Below are positions 48,377-60,529 of a DNA stretch of 64,000 bases, in pieces (within the stretch, counting starts at the first letter, position 1; every line of letters starts with the position of its first letter). Source of the DNA: Rehmannia glutinosa (lineage: Eukaryota; Streptophyta; Magnoliopsida; Lamiales; Orobanchaceae); the NCBI GenBank assembly GCA_016081115.2, contig JABTTQ020001491.1:165715-229714 (forward strand), given 5' to 3'. The position numbers and the translations under genes were made by a program. The notes under the pieces were generated by a model. That model ran no database searches. It had not been told where the DNA came from and worked only from the letters and a program-made list of their open reading frames with translations.

Positions 48377-48762
48377 TAAGTTGTTTTCTTTTCTCTTTTT
48401 TTCCATCAAATAAATTTCAATCTTACGATGAGTAATAATATCGAGTAAAAAGCAGTTACAAGACATGCATGATATTTTCTCTATAATAAATATGTGAAGT
48501 TATTCTAAAAATAGAATTATCAGTCCTGGAGTTACATTGTATGAAATGAATAAATACTAACATATTTTTTCTCAATTGGATAAAAAAACTATTTAAATAG
48601 AAACTCAAAGATGTGAATGCACTAAAGCTCAAATATTATAGATGAACTTCAGAATTTTATTTACAAATACTATAACTAAATATTTCAATTATAGACATTA
48701 TAATTAAATATTTCATTTACAGACATTGTTAGTATGTTTAACTGTACAACAAAATCAAGATA

Positions 48763-48862
48763 TTGCATGAAATTTGGATAGTGGTCGAGTGGTTAAAGCT
48801 CTCAAGCCTAAACCAGTATAGGTTATATTCTCATCACCCTTCTCGTGAAACATATACAAAAA
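48763..48862 (+). mobile_element. Short tRNA-derived SINE with A-tail
   Basis: It contains TGGTCGAGTGGTTAAAGC (pol III A box, tRNA Ser/Leu type) and, about 35 bases on, GGTTATATTCT (degenerate B box), then an A-run. A 12-bp TSD aaaatcaagata lies at 48751-48762 and 48863-48874. It is too short and degenerate for a functional tRNA. Confidence 0.6.
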
Positions 48863-48976
48863 AAAATCAAGATACATTACAATAAGGTTTCTGGTAACTT
48901 TAAGGGTAACATACTAAATTCTAAAACGCCTAAAATGTAATAAAAGCGAAGCCGCATTAACAAATGAATCTAACTT

Positions 48977-49037
<61 letters not shown>
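48977..49037. repeat. Compound (GT)n(GA)n microsatellite
   Basis: About eleven GT units run directly into about nineteen GA units. Confidence 0.95.
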
Positions 49038-49038
<1 letters not shown>

Positions 49039-49040
<2 letters not shown>

Positions 49041-49205
49041 AGGATATGAATGGTAGATGCTACATTAGGTATAGTGTTCCAGGTGTAGCATCTACAAAAT
49101 CTTGATGTGTCAATGTATTACAAATGTTCCACTTCCTAAAAAGTAGGACGCGTGAATGCTAGATGATACACCAAGTGTAGTGCTCTAGGTGTAGCATCTC
49201 CAAAA
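49039..49205. repeat. Two tandem copies of a ~100-bp hairpin unit
   Basis: AAGTAGGATATGAATGGTAG and AAGTAGGACGCGTGAATGCT begin two units about 103 bases apart. Each contains a TAGATGCTAC ... GTAGCATCTA inverted repeat around AGGTGTAG; the second copy is degenerate. The origin was not recognised. Confidence 0.6.
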
Positions 49206-50057
49206 CTATCAACAGAAATAAGTTTCTGTCAGTATTTTTTATTATTAGTCATTACTTGTTATTTATAAGATCATGATAAGAAAGAAGAAAGATCATGGGA
49301 AAAAAATTAGCATTAAAAAAGACAAAATTCATAAATTCCACTTCAAAGAAAAGGATAAATGGATAATTCCCACAAAGTGAAAATGAAATCATTTATCCAA
49401 TTAAGAAAAAAATAATGTGTTTGGTGGTTATTTTTAAATGAATATACAGAATAAGTTACTCCTAGATAAGTCCATTTTGGAGAAATACTATCACTTTGAA
49501 ATTCATTTACTACACTTATGTTGGATAGACATTAAAATATATTTTCACCAAATACTTAATAATACTCGTAAACATTTTTCTAAAAAGTCCATACTGAAAA
49601 ATCCATTCCATAGATGGACTTTTGTTCCAAGAGTGCTCCCAACTTCTTCACGATTTATAATGGTTGTGTTTGGATCATAAGTTTTAGTTAAAACAAAAAT
49701 ATACTAAAAACATAATTTTCTCATTCAAAATTCTAAAAATTTGTGTCAAGTTTTATGTTTGTCACTCGTAAAAATCTTCCTAACAAAATTTAACATCCAA
49801 ACTTATCATTATCATTAACCGAATAAAAGAGTGAAAAGGCCAATTTATTGCTACTGAATATGTGCAAAAATGCTGATAAATGAAAAGGACAACCCTATTT
49901 ATCAATTAGGCTTTCTCCAATTAAAAAGTTGGGGTCCCAAAATTTATACGTTTTGAATTGAGTCTCATTACATTAATGGGTATTAATCTATTTTTTCTTG
50001 TCTTAGTTTCTTTACATTAAATGCAGTATGATTTATTAGAAAAATATTGGCGGCATT
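49206..50057. other. AT-rich spacer
   Basis: No gene, exon or repeat terminus was recognised. Confidence 0.4.
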
Positions 50058-50074
50058 TATTTGTTTCGTTACTA

Positions 50075-50326
50075 AAAAAAGAATGAACTCCATCCCTAAA
50101 GATCTCCACTGCCTTTGCCCTAGAGCTTCGTGGAGGATGTGAAGCGCGGGTTATGCCTCAACTAGTCAGGGTCATTGGGCTGCCGAAGACTGAGTCACCA
50201 CACAAGAAGTTCTCCTCCATCCCGTAAATCGTTACTGAGAGGATTCAAACAATCACTTTGTGGGTGCCAAAGAAGCAGACATCACGTCACCCAAATCCTT
50301 TACCAGTTGAGCTATGCCCCGGGGGC
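50075..50326 (-). mobile_element. tRNA-derived SINE (Au-like), 252 bp
   Basis: Flanked by a perfect 17-bp TSD beginning tatttgtttcg (50058-50074 and 50327-50343). On the minus strand it starts GCCCCCGGGGCATAGCTCAA; the A box is TAGCTCAACTGGTA and the B box TGTTTGAATCCTC, about 45 bases apart. The body contains CGCGGGTTATGCC, which recalls plant Au SINEs, and the 3' end is a short T-run (TTCATTCTTTTTT), as Au and related SINEs have. Non-coding. Confidence 0.8.
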
Positions 50327-50519
50327 TATTTGTTTCGTTACTATATTGATGTGATGAATGATTTAATAGATATTTATCTCTAATTTTATTCCACTTTCAT
50401 TTTATTCAATAATACTATTTCCTTCTTTTCAAATAAAAAAATAATACTATTTCCTCCTGCGGTTTTTGATTGCTATATCAGCCTATTTTACCATTTAATT
50501 TTATTGATATTTTTTCTAT

Positions 50520-53500
50520 TTTTTTGGAGGAAAACATGAAATTGCATTCATCAACTAGACATTAGCCTCCAGAGAAACAAAGTGATGGAGAGTAGGTGGA
50601 ACTTCCCCAAAATGGAAACCGTGACATGAAAGTGATGGAGAGTAGGTGGAACTTCCCCAAAATGGAAAACGAGCTAAATTATGGGCCAGAACATTGGTCG
50701 TCCTAGAGATATAGGAAAAAGAAATCGATGAAAAATCCAAACTAGTTTTTTGGTTATCCGAAATGATGCTACCCATGAGAAGTCTTATGTGCGCCTACGA
50801 AGTCTGTTCACAAGTGCAAGGCAATCCGATTCGACCAGGGTTGTGGAAAGGTGCAGATTGTATGTTAGGATCAAAGCTTCCCGACATGCCATCGCTTCTG
50901 CTATTTCTACATGATATACAAGTGATAAGTGTTTAGGGTACATATAATACTCCTTCCATGGTCTCGAATAGAATACCAATCCATGTCCCCTCCGCTTGGA
51001 TAACAGACGCATCAGCGTTAATCTTTATCATACCAAGAGGGGGCCTCGTCCATGTGTGGTGTGTTGTAGATGGTGGATCAGATGGTGTGTGGCTTTTTGG
51101 GCCCTTAAGGGATGTGTCATCATGCAGTAGTCTCCACCCCTGCTTAGCGAGCATCGCCCTATTAAAAGATGACAACTCTCGCAATTCGAGGCCTCCTTCC
51201 ATCTTAGGGTAATAAAGGGTTTGCCATGATTTCTAGTGAATTTGCAATTATAGAATCAATTTTCTTGCAAATATTTTGGGGAAGTAAGAAACAACTCATG
51301 TTGAAAGTAGGTACCGCTTGTGCTACGCTTTTGATAAGTACCATTTTTTCCGCAGTGGATAATGTTCTCGTTTTCCAATCTTTCAGTTTCTTGCTCACTT
51401 TGTCAATTAGGTTTTGAAAACTCAATTTTTTGAAACGACCAACCAAAGTAGGAAGCCCAAGATAAATTGAGTGTTAGTCCACCAGGTTTACACCCAATTG
51501 TCAAGCCAAGTCATTAGCGTCTGTCTCCAACACCCCTTTGCTAAAGTTGACCTCAGATTTTTCGAAGTTGACATTTTGCCCAGACGCTTCGCTATACGCT
51601 GCATTAATATCCTTTGTCTGTTGAATCTCTTTGACATTTGCTCGCCCAAATATAAGGTTATCATCTGCGAAAAACAAGTGTGAGATTGGAAAAGCATGTT
51701 TACAAATTTTTGCCCCATGGATGCCACCTGTGAGTTCAGCCTTACGAATAAGAGCCGAAAAAGCCTCTGCACAAAAGAGAAACAAGTGGGGGAAAGGGGA
51801 TCGCCTTGACGAAGGCCACAAGATGAGTTAAAAAGTAGCCAGGTAAACCATTAGTAAGGACCGAATAGGAAATTGTAGTCACACAACGCATAATGAGAGA
51901 GACAAGAATGGAACCAATTCCCATTTTTAACATAGCCAAGAAATACCCATTTGACTCTATCATGTCAAGCTTAAGGGCGAAAGTTCCATGTTTTTTTGAT
52001 AAGCTATTTTTCATAGCGTGACAATTTCAAAAGCGGGTAAAGTGTTATCATTAGTAAGTCGCCCAGGAACAAAAGCCGACTGAATAGGGTGAATGAATAT
52101 AGGAAATAGTGCTTTTCAATCTATTAGCTATAGTTTTTATAATAATTTTAAAAATCATGTTACACAAGCTAATAGGTCGAAAATCACTCAGGGACTCCGA
52201 GTTTTTCTTCTTAGGGATTAAGACAATGTGTGTTCTATTTAGAGGGGTGGGATTGGCACTATTGTTCAAAATATCAAGGATAACATGAGCAATATCAGAA
52301 CGCATATAAGGCCTGAAAGTTTGATAAGAGATAGCGGGCATAACGTCTGGTCCGGGGATTTTGACAGGTGCATTTAAGCCAGTGCTTCCATAATTTCTGC
52401 TTTAGTGTAAAGAGAGTTAATGTGGTCGTTTAGCTCATCTAGAATTCTCCTGTCGAGGGCATTAAGAGCCTACTCCATTCTTAGGTTAGTTGTGGGACAA
52501 TAAAAATTTTGGAAGAATTGTGATAGAAATTTCTCAATTTGCTCATGATCTTTCACCCGAATCCCATTCTTATCCTTTATCCATTCACTTGCATTTCTTT
52601 TCTTTCTGCCACTAGTAACCCTATGGAAGAAATTGGTGTTCTTATCTTGTCCCTTAGCCAGTTAACTCGAGATCTTTGATGCCATATTGTTTCCTCCTAT
52701 TTCATTAATACTTCGATTTTTTCTCCAATGATTTAGTGACTGCCATATTCTCCATGGTCTATGGTAATTTTTGGATGCTATGGAGTTGCTCTCTAGATAC
52801 AGATATTAGGTGGTTAATGTTCCCAAAATGATCATTTTCTCATGCAAATAATGATGTACCCACCTTTAGGATTTTTGACTTTAGAGAAGCCGGGGAATGG
52901 CTCTACATGTGTATCAGCCCACACTTCACGAACAAACGGCCTGCATGATTCATCATCAAGCCATATTTTCTCGAATTTGAAGATTCTTTACTTGTTGTCT
53001 CATTTTGGTCGCCCATTTGGACCATGAGTTTAGGATAGTGCGGTGGTCCGATGCAATATGTACTTGTTGTTCAACTTTATAGTCCGGGAATCGGCTAACC
53101 CAATGGATGTTAGCCAGGCATCATTCAAGTTGTACTTGGATATTTGCCTCATTCGCCTGCCCATTTGTCCACGTAAACTTGAATCTCTCAAACCCCAAGT
53201 TATCTAATTCGCAATGCTAAAGCTTCTCGAAATGCTTCGATCTTGGAATCGTCTTTCATTCTGCCTCCAATCTTTTCATGATGAAAAATGATTTCGTTGA
53301 AATCACCAAGACAAAGCCATGGTCTCTCCGGATTGGTATAGAGCCCCCATAAAAGTTGCCAAGTACAAAACTTTAAACTCTCTTCTGGCCAACCATAAAC
53401 GCATGAAAGCTGTTGTTGGACTTCAAGCGCTTTACCGGATTGACGACTGTCTCCACAAACTAACACGAGTCTTTTCTAGCGCATTTTGTCCTCACTCACG
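50520..53500 (-). pseudogene. Decayed L1-like LINE, minus strand
   Basis: Order on the minus strand: endonuclease piece PWLCLGDFNEI (about 53330), reverse transcriptase RTHIVLIPKKK...FRPISLCN (about 52280-52180), active-site FADDNLIFGRA (about 51660), LSTAEKMVLIKSVAQ (about 51340), AMLAKQGWRLL (about 51150), and RNase H INADASV, AEAMACREAL and NVLAHNLARF (51030-50670). It ends in an A-rich 3' tail at about 50520-50535. Stops and frame changes are frequent. The segment between WRLL and RNase H, normally a zinc-binding region, is deleted. A 49-bp tandem duplication (about 50580-50678) lies near the C-terminal end. Confidence 0.85.
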
Positions 53501-53599
53501 CGCACTCGAAAAACTTCCTGCAGGTCACCTATCCCATGTCTAGTCCAGTACCCGATCCTACCATCGAGCCTCTGCCAAGCACGCTTAACCTCGTAGTTT

Positions 53600-53840
53600 C
53601 TATGTAATGGGCACGAGCCGATTCCGGCATTTACCACTACTCCCGGCTACCCCTAGCCCAAAATTTTTCCCCTCATTTTCCCCTAGCTCAATTATTTTTT
53701 CTCTTTAAAAAACACATATAAATTTTTTTTAATTTTTTTCCACAAAAAACGGGAAAAAAAATTTGGGGAAAATGTCTCGGGCCAATCGATACCCCCCCTT
53801 TTCTACGCCCGATGGGCACCGAGAAAGAAGATGCATATGT
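53600..53840. other. Possible small inverted-repeat element
   Basis: TAATGGGCACGAGCCG near 53606 and CGATGGGCACCGAG near 53810 bracket a TTTTCCCC/GGGGAAAA-type interior that could fold back. No TSD was found, so I only flag it. Confidence 0.25.
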
Positions 53841-53884
53841 TGGTATATGTAGTCCAAATCAAATCTTTTAAGCTCTCCTTTAAT

Positions 53885-55437
53885 CTAGTAATCCATACGT
53901 GCGTTGCGTGTATTTTTATTTTAATATTATTAATCCAAATATCTATTAACATGAATGAGTTCGTAAATAAAAAAAATTATCTATCCGTGTCTAGGTTATA
54001 AATTTAAATGTCAAAATTCATCGCCTCTTTTAAAGCCCATATATATATATTTATGATATATTTGGACCAAATCCCAACAATCCCCCTCCCCAAAGACTTT
54101 TCTTAACAAAGATATCTATAAATTAATTTATCAAGTTTTCATAGAAAAATATTTATGAAGAAATGTAGTTACAAATTGGCAACCTCCGCGCCCGCCAAAC
54201 TTCCCGAAAAAATTCTAAGGCCAACTAAAAAACATAATAACTTGATTTTTCAGCGTGGCGTCACGCCAACCTCTCGATTTCACCCAAAGCAACATACACT
54301 TTATTCTAGTCCGTTTACCATTTATAAACGTTATAATTTTTATTTAGTACATTCATTTTGTATTTAGTGTTATCCGATTGAATCCGCCATATAGAAACCT
54401 ACACATTAAATGTATTTTATTTATAGACATCTTGTCATATTTTCTATAAGTTTTAACTAAAATAATATTATATGCCTATTTTTTCGTAATTGTTTCGATT
54501 AGCCACGATATTTTAACTTGAAAGCAACCTACCCTTGATTCGGTCCATTTACCTCAATTCAACTTATAAATTGGAATTATCTCCTAATTAGATAACGCCA
54601 AAGATCTCGAGTTCCACCGCTCCGAAAACATGGGCAACCTCCACTCATTTATAATATTTTTCGCATCGTGCAAATTCCGAAGGAATTTGAACTCGTGACC
54701 GCTTTGATACCTATTATTGTTGGACCTCAGCGCTTTACAAATAAACAATATATTTGTTGGAGAAGTCAACAAAATCTCGTTCTATATATAATTTTTAAAA
54801 TTTATATATTATATATAGATAAATTGGCGGCATGGAAAGTGTTCGAAAGACATATAAAATAGGAATACCATTTTGCTCTTAATTTATATCTTGGGGTTTC
54901 ATTAGTAAACAAACACTCTATTTATCTTGGAATCCCGACGATAGAGGGTTAATCAAAAAGGATATTTTTGCAATCGATTGTCGATAGAGTTAGAAAGAAA
55001 TTGAAAAATTAGAAAAGTTCTCTCTCGGCGGTTGGGAAAATGGTCCTTATTAAATCGGTGGCTCAATCGATACCCACCTATTTAATGAGCGTCTTTATTT
55101 TGATGCTAGTAGTGGTTGGTATGCCAATGAATAAACCAGGAATGGGATAGGGATTAACTCTATTATCTTGCAATACCCATTTTCGGTGGGGACAACGCAT
55201 GGAGGAAAAGAGGATTCACCGGAATGTGGAGGGCTGGAACAAAATTTTGGAAATGGTCGAACTTATTATTCCACCGAAAATCCACGTTTTTCTATGGAAG
55301 AAGCAAATTTTGCCGACTCGAAAGGCTTTGGCGAAGAGGAAGTGGAGGAATGGGGTTTCGTGACATTAAATGTTTTAATGAAGCTATGATCGCTAAGCGT
55401 AATGGAGCACGACGATGTGGATCGAGGCTTATCCAAA
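53885..55437. mobile_element. Condensed, patchy copy of the Helitron plus LINE sequence at right
   Basis: It starts CTAGTAATCCATACGTGCG, a Helitron-type 3' end on the minus strand: ACACGCAACGCACGT, a near-hairpin, then ATGGATTACTAG. At least a dozen blocks match 55439-58310 in the same order. The last part is LINE sequence on the plus strand: SAVGKMVLIKSVAQ near 55040, KIHVFLW-like zinc-region sequence near 55280, GFRDIKCFNEAMIAK at about 55353-55397. Foreign or diverged filler separates the blocks. Confidence 0.45.
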
Positions 55438-55438
55438 A

Positions 55439-56903
55439 CTAGTAATCCATACATCGACGTAGCGTTGAGGAGCATAATAAACGTGTATTTTTATTTTAAT
55501 ATTATTATTTTATCATGCAAATATCTATTAACATGAATGAGTATTTATTACTTTGTTTTTATAATAATATTTATATAAGGTAAATAAAAAAATTATCTAT
55601 CAAAGATTCAAAGTGATAATTTTGGTTATAAATTTAAATGTCAAAATTCATCTTGTTTATATTTCTCAATCTACGCAAATTCAAGATTTCTCTCTCTCTC
55701 TCTCTCTCAACAATTATATATATATATATATATATTTATGAAACTTATATATTCATATTGAACTTGTATTATTGAAAAAACATGAATACTTCGATCACAT
55801 TGTTAATCTATCTTTTCTTAACAAAATATGATATAAATTAATTTATCAAGCTTTCATAGAAAAATATTTATGAAGAAATGTAGTTACAAATTGTCTAATG
55901 AAGTTAGTGCCAAAAGTATTCTCGTTGGATTAATCTCTCGACCATATTGAATATCGATGGCATTGCTAGACATGAAAAATATTGCAATCGAAAAGCATGA
56001 AGTCGCTTTTTGAGTAATATAATAAAAAAACATAATAACTTGATTTTTTTCATGTATTGAATCCTTATAGAATGAAGCTTACAAACCAAAACAATTTGAC
56101 AAGTCGATAAAATGAAAAAAAAATATTCAATTTATTGAAAACAAAACAAAGTATGTGATTAATAGTTAAGAGTATCAAATGCTAAAAGATATCTAACATT
56201 TATAAACATCAAATATTTGAAAATTAAATATTATTATATTAAATTATAATCTAAAATAGTTATAATTTTTATTTAGTACATTCATTTTGTATTTAGTGTT
56301 ATCTATTTCTCCCCCTTTGGAATTGAATCCAAACATTAATATAGTAAGTAACAATTTGTTAATCTTTTCGTAATTAATATAAATGTATTTTATTTATAGA
56401 CATCTTGTCATATTTTCTATAAGTTTTAACTAAAATAATATTATATCATACACTATTTTTTCTATATTTAGTTATGTAATTGTTGTCATTAGATTTCAAT
56501 TAAAAACAAATATAGTAAATCTCATACATCGATATTTTAACTTGAAAGTTTATTTTTATTTATTTATAAACATATTGTATCTATAATATAATTTTGCATG
56601 TAACACATTGTACTTTTTACTATAATTAATTTCATAATTATTGTCAATTCAACTATAAATTGGAATTATCTCCTAATTAGATAAATGAGGGTAGACAATA
56701 GTTTCTATAATTCACAAATTTTCCTATCCAACTCATTCGAAAACATGGTACAATACATCCAACTCATTTATAATATTTTTCTAATTTATATATAATCTTT
56801 GAACAAATCAAGATCAACGGATAGGATATTTAAGTATAAGAAGAAAAATGAGCGGGAAATTTTTGTTTTTCGGACTTCTTCTTCGCTATTATATAGATAT
56901 AGA
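55439..56903 (-). mobile_element. Helitron-like element, minus strand, 1465 bp
   Basis: On the minus strand it begins TCTATATCTATATAATAGCG and ends GGATTACTAG, inserted between A and T (flanks AA|TC and CTAG|TT), the Helitron rule. An early CCCGCTC block follows the 5' end. The 3' hairpin is weak in this copy. No Rep/helicase is encoded. A second TCTATATATATAATATC start at about 57443 also has CCCGCTC behind it, so nested copies are possible. Confidence 0.5.
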
Positions 56904-57539
56904 TTGTACAAAATTGCATCGACACCATTTAAACAAATAAACAATATATTTGATGAGATATGATGTATAGAATCAACACATCATTGTAATATATATTTAA
57001 AAATGAATCAAGGGCTTTTTTTTTAAACATATACTAATATCATTTATGGTGAATTGCTATATATAATTTTTAAAATTTATATATTATATATAGATAGAAT
57101 TGATACTACAATGAGACTCAGTTTTTTGGTATAAAGTAGGAATCTTTGGTAAATAAAATTTTTCTAATTATTATACATATAAAATAGGAATACCATTTAT
57201 GATATTTTCTTAATTTATATACATATAAAGTAGGAATATCATTTACAATCTTTTATTATAATATATTCCTAATTTATATAATTACAATGATTTTCTTATA
57301 ATATTTTCCTAATATAAGAATTTATAATAATTACCATTTATAATGTTTACAATTGTTTCCTAATATAATAAAAAAAAAGAGCGGGAAAATAAAAGTTACG
57401 GACAAATCTAGCACAAATCATAATGATATTATATATATAGATGAGAGCTCCTTCTATCCAAAACTAAAAACCAAATATTACCCGCGTAGTAATTTTTTTT
57501 GGATGCTACAATTGGCCATAATCCATCATACACTTGGAG
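56904..57539. other. AT-rich remainder with a second Helitron-like 5' end
   Basis: It contains blocks shared with 54740-54875 and, near 57443, the candidate 5' terminus noted above. No coding sequence. Confidence 0.35.
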
Positions 57540-58622
57540 AAGCATTGTAGAGGGTCGAGAAAATTCTTAGGCGGGGTATTGTGGAGCGTTGGTCATTTGA
57601 TGTCTTAACTTTGGGCATAACATTCGTGTATGGCATGATTCGTGGATATTGGATAATCGAATTTTAAACCTATGTCCGTATTCGATGATGCTAGTAGTGA
57701 ATTATCACAACAATCAATATTGGACTATTGGGGAATTAATCCAATCCAGAATAAACCAGGAATGGGATAGGGATAAGGTGAATGAGATTTTAAATATGTC
57801 GAACAAAACAATGAATTCCTTTTTCGCTATTCTTGCAATACCCATTTGCTACAACATTTTGCAATTTATTGCAAAGAGACATGCTTGTTTGACACTTTAC
57901 AAAGGATGGTAAGTACTCGTTTAAATCGGGATATAAGCTAATTTTGCGATAACGGCGTCGGAATGTGAGAGGGGGATTCGCTTTCCATTTAAGGAGATGT
58001 TCTACTACAAAATTTTGGAAATGGCTGGAACTTATCTATTCCACCGAAAATCCACGTTTTTCTATGGAAAAGTGTTCAGCAAATTTTGCCGACTCGAAAG
58101 GCTTTGGCGAAGAGGGGAGTGGAGTTATCGCCAATGTGCCGGCGTTGTGGACTGAAGGAGGAAAATCAAGAACACGCTCTCCGTGACTATGAATGGGTAA
58201 AAGTTTTTTGGGCGGCTTCACCTCTACGTGTACGCATCATAGACAAGATGGAGAGTTGGTCTTTGGGGGAATGGATCATGCACGTAATGGAGCACGACGA
58301 TGTGGATAGTCACCCAATGCTAGCCATGTTGCTGTGGGTTTTATGGATGGCAAGAAACAAGCTGAATTTCGAGAACACCATTATGGATCATACATCATGC
58401 TCTTGTGTAGCTACTATGAGACTTGAGGAGCATAATAAAAGTGCGACATTTAAATGGTATGATTGCGCGGCTTGTGAAGAGAGGCTTAAGGATTCTTGGC
58501 ACCCACCTCCAAATGAATTTGTCAAAATAAATTCGGATGCGTCATTTGGAAGGGAAAACAAGAAAAAAGGAAATCGGGATCGGAGTGATTGTGCGGAATT
58601 TCAAGGGTGAAGTGATCAAAAC

Positions 58623-58896
58623 ATTTTAAATCATTTAAGGGGTGTCAAATCGTGTTATCGTGTCGTGTTCGTGTTATACTATCGCGTTTCGTGTTATCTA
58701 TTTTATTTGATCTATAATATATCAATAATTGTAATTTTAAATTAATTTTTAATTTTGGGTTCTTATCGTGTCATATCGCGTGTCATGTCGTTTATTATCA
58801 TTACCTTTTGTCTCAAAAATCGTGTTTGTAATCGTTTGTAATCGTGTGTTAGTTCGTGGTCGTGCTATCGTGTCGTGTCACTCATTGCCACCCCTA
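58623..58896. mobile_element. hAT-type MITE inside the LINE, 274 bp
   Basis: Perfect 8-bp TSD atcaaaac at 58615-58622 and 58897-58904. The right end reads inward TAGGGGTGGCAATGAG; on the left AAGGGGTGTCAAATCG follows about a dozen extra bases. The interior is GTGTCGTG-rich. Removing it restores the LINE RNase H frame (GEVIKTLVHVKD). Confidence 0.75.
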
Positions 58897-59235
58897 ATCA
58901 AAACCCTAGTGCACGTGAAGGACATTGTGGGATCGATCGAAGTGCGGAAGACCCTCGCGTGTAGGGAAGGGTTGAAATTGGCTCGCGAAATGAATTTTCG
59001 ACCAAGATACATGTCGAAACGGGTAACATCTCCCTCTACTGATTGAAGAATCGCATCGAGGACCTATCATACTTTTTATTTGGTTGATGATATTTTTCAA
59101 TTTTTTAGTTGTTTTGATTATGTTTTTCCTTGTTTTGTTAGACGATCGGGTAACACGATTGCCCACTATCTAGCTAGGCATGCTTTTAGCGTTCATTGTT
59201 CTGAACCAATGGTTGGGGATATACCCGATCATTTA

Positions 59236-59433
59236 GGGTATGTTTGTTTAGTGATTGGAAGTGATTGGGGGAAGTTTTTGGAGGTGATTGGGGAAGTGGA
59301 GTTTGATGTGATGTATTGGGAAATGTGTGTATTAGTAGAGAAATGCATTGGGAGCGTAATGTAATGTTTGGTTGGTGATTGGGGGAAGAAATTGGGAAAG
59401 TTTACTTCTGGGAAATGCTAACCAAACATACCC
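59236..59433. mobile_element. Tourist-like (PIF/Harbinger) MITE, 198 bp
   Basis: The termini GGGTATGTTTGTTTAG and CTAACCAAACATACCC are inverted repeats with one base difference. TSD TTA at 59233-59235 and 59434-59436. Inserted in the LINE just after its RNase H. Confidence 0.85.
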
Positions 59434-59495
59434 TTAGTAGACTTGGTTTTGGCGGAGATGATCTCCTAATATTATTTAGTATTCCTCTAAAAAAA

Positions 59496-60529
59496 AATCT
59501 TTTTTCAAATTATTACTTTGTTATAGATAAACATGTTACATAAATAGATATATTTCTTTATAATTATATATAATTATGTCTAAATTTATTAAATTAAAAA
59601 ATACTTATTTTATTAGAGGAAAATATCTCAAAATATATATCCAATTTTTATATATCACACATATCCATAAATAGCATTATATATTTATGTAATAAAAAAT
59701 TAAAATTTATTTAATATGACATTCTATTCGTATTAGTATTTTTTATATAGAAAATTAGTTTTTTTTTATATATTAACATATGTTTTATGTTAACATAAAT
59801 TAGTATTTTATATATATAAACATATGTTTTATGTTAATAGAAATTAATTTTTTATATATCAATGTATTTTGATATTCAAGTTTAAAAGTTGTACAATTAG
59901 AACTTGATATGAATTTGTTTGTATGATAATTTTTATATATATATATATAAATATAAAATAGTTTTTTTAAATATTTTATTTTGCCTTACAAATACGTCGC
60001 TAAATATAAAACATGATTTTTATTTAATTTATTAATAATTTTGACAATTTCAACTTTCTATACCCCAGGAATATTGAAATTTGAAATAACATTATTTATA
60101 ATTATATTTAAAATATTATTTATTAAATATTTAATATTGGGGTAGTAAAAAAAATAAACATTGGACAGTAATTAATCTTCTTTTCAAACTTTTACTTTGA
60201 TATAGATAAACATGTTCAATAAATAGATAAAATTCATATTCACACAACAAACATTTTATATTTAAAGAGATATTTTTATACTTTGTAATTTTTTTATTGT
60301 TTAACTATATGATTTATAATCAAGTTAATTATATTAATATTTTAATTATTTTTTGAAATTTCAAAAAATTTGTAATTACTATTTTTAAATGTAGATAACA
60401 TAAATCCATAATTTGTAAAATAAAAAACGAGAACAAGTAAAATTGTAAAGAATCTTAGATTTAATTTTTTAGAATTTAATGAAAAGAAATTATAAATAAA
60501 ATTAATATTAGTAATAGATAAATTGAATA
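59496..60529. other. Very AT-rich spacer
   Basis: Largely TATATA/AAAATT with little G or C. No feature was recognised. Confidence 0.5.

Larger units (their letters stand above)
57540..59495 (+). pseudogene. 3' half of an L1-like LINE, plus strand
   Basis: Broken frames give a reverse-transcriptase C-terminal piece (VWHDSWILDN near 57635), a zinc-binding region (PTRKALAKRGVELSPMCRRCG, about 58086-58150), a long connecting frame to 58610, and RNase H: KINSDAS (about 58525), RKTLACREGLKLAREMNF (about 58950), GNTIAHYLARHAFS (about 59155). It ends in an A-run after CCTCTAAAAAAAAAT (about 59485-59495). Two MITEs are inserted in the RNase H part. It is truncated at the 5' side. Confidence 0.75.

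Noticed and set aside
48775..48850. Functional tRNA gene
   Set aside because: The A box is good but the B box is degenerate, acceptor stems do not pair, and a poly(A) tail plus TSD show a retroposed SINE.
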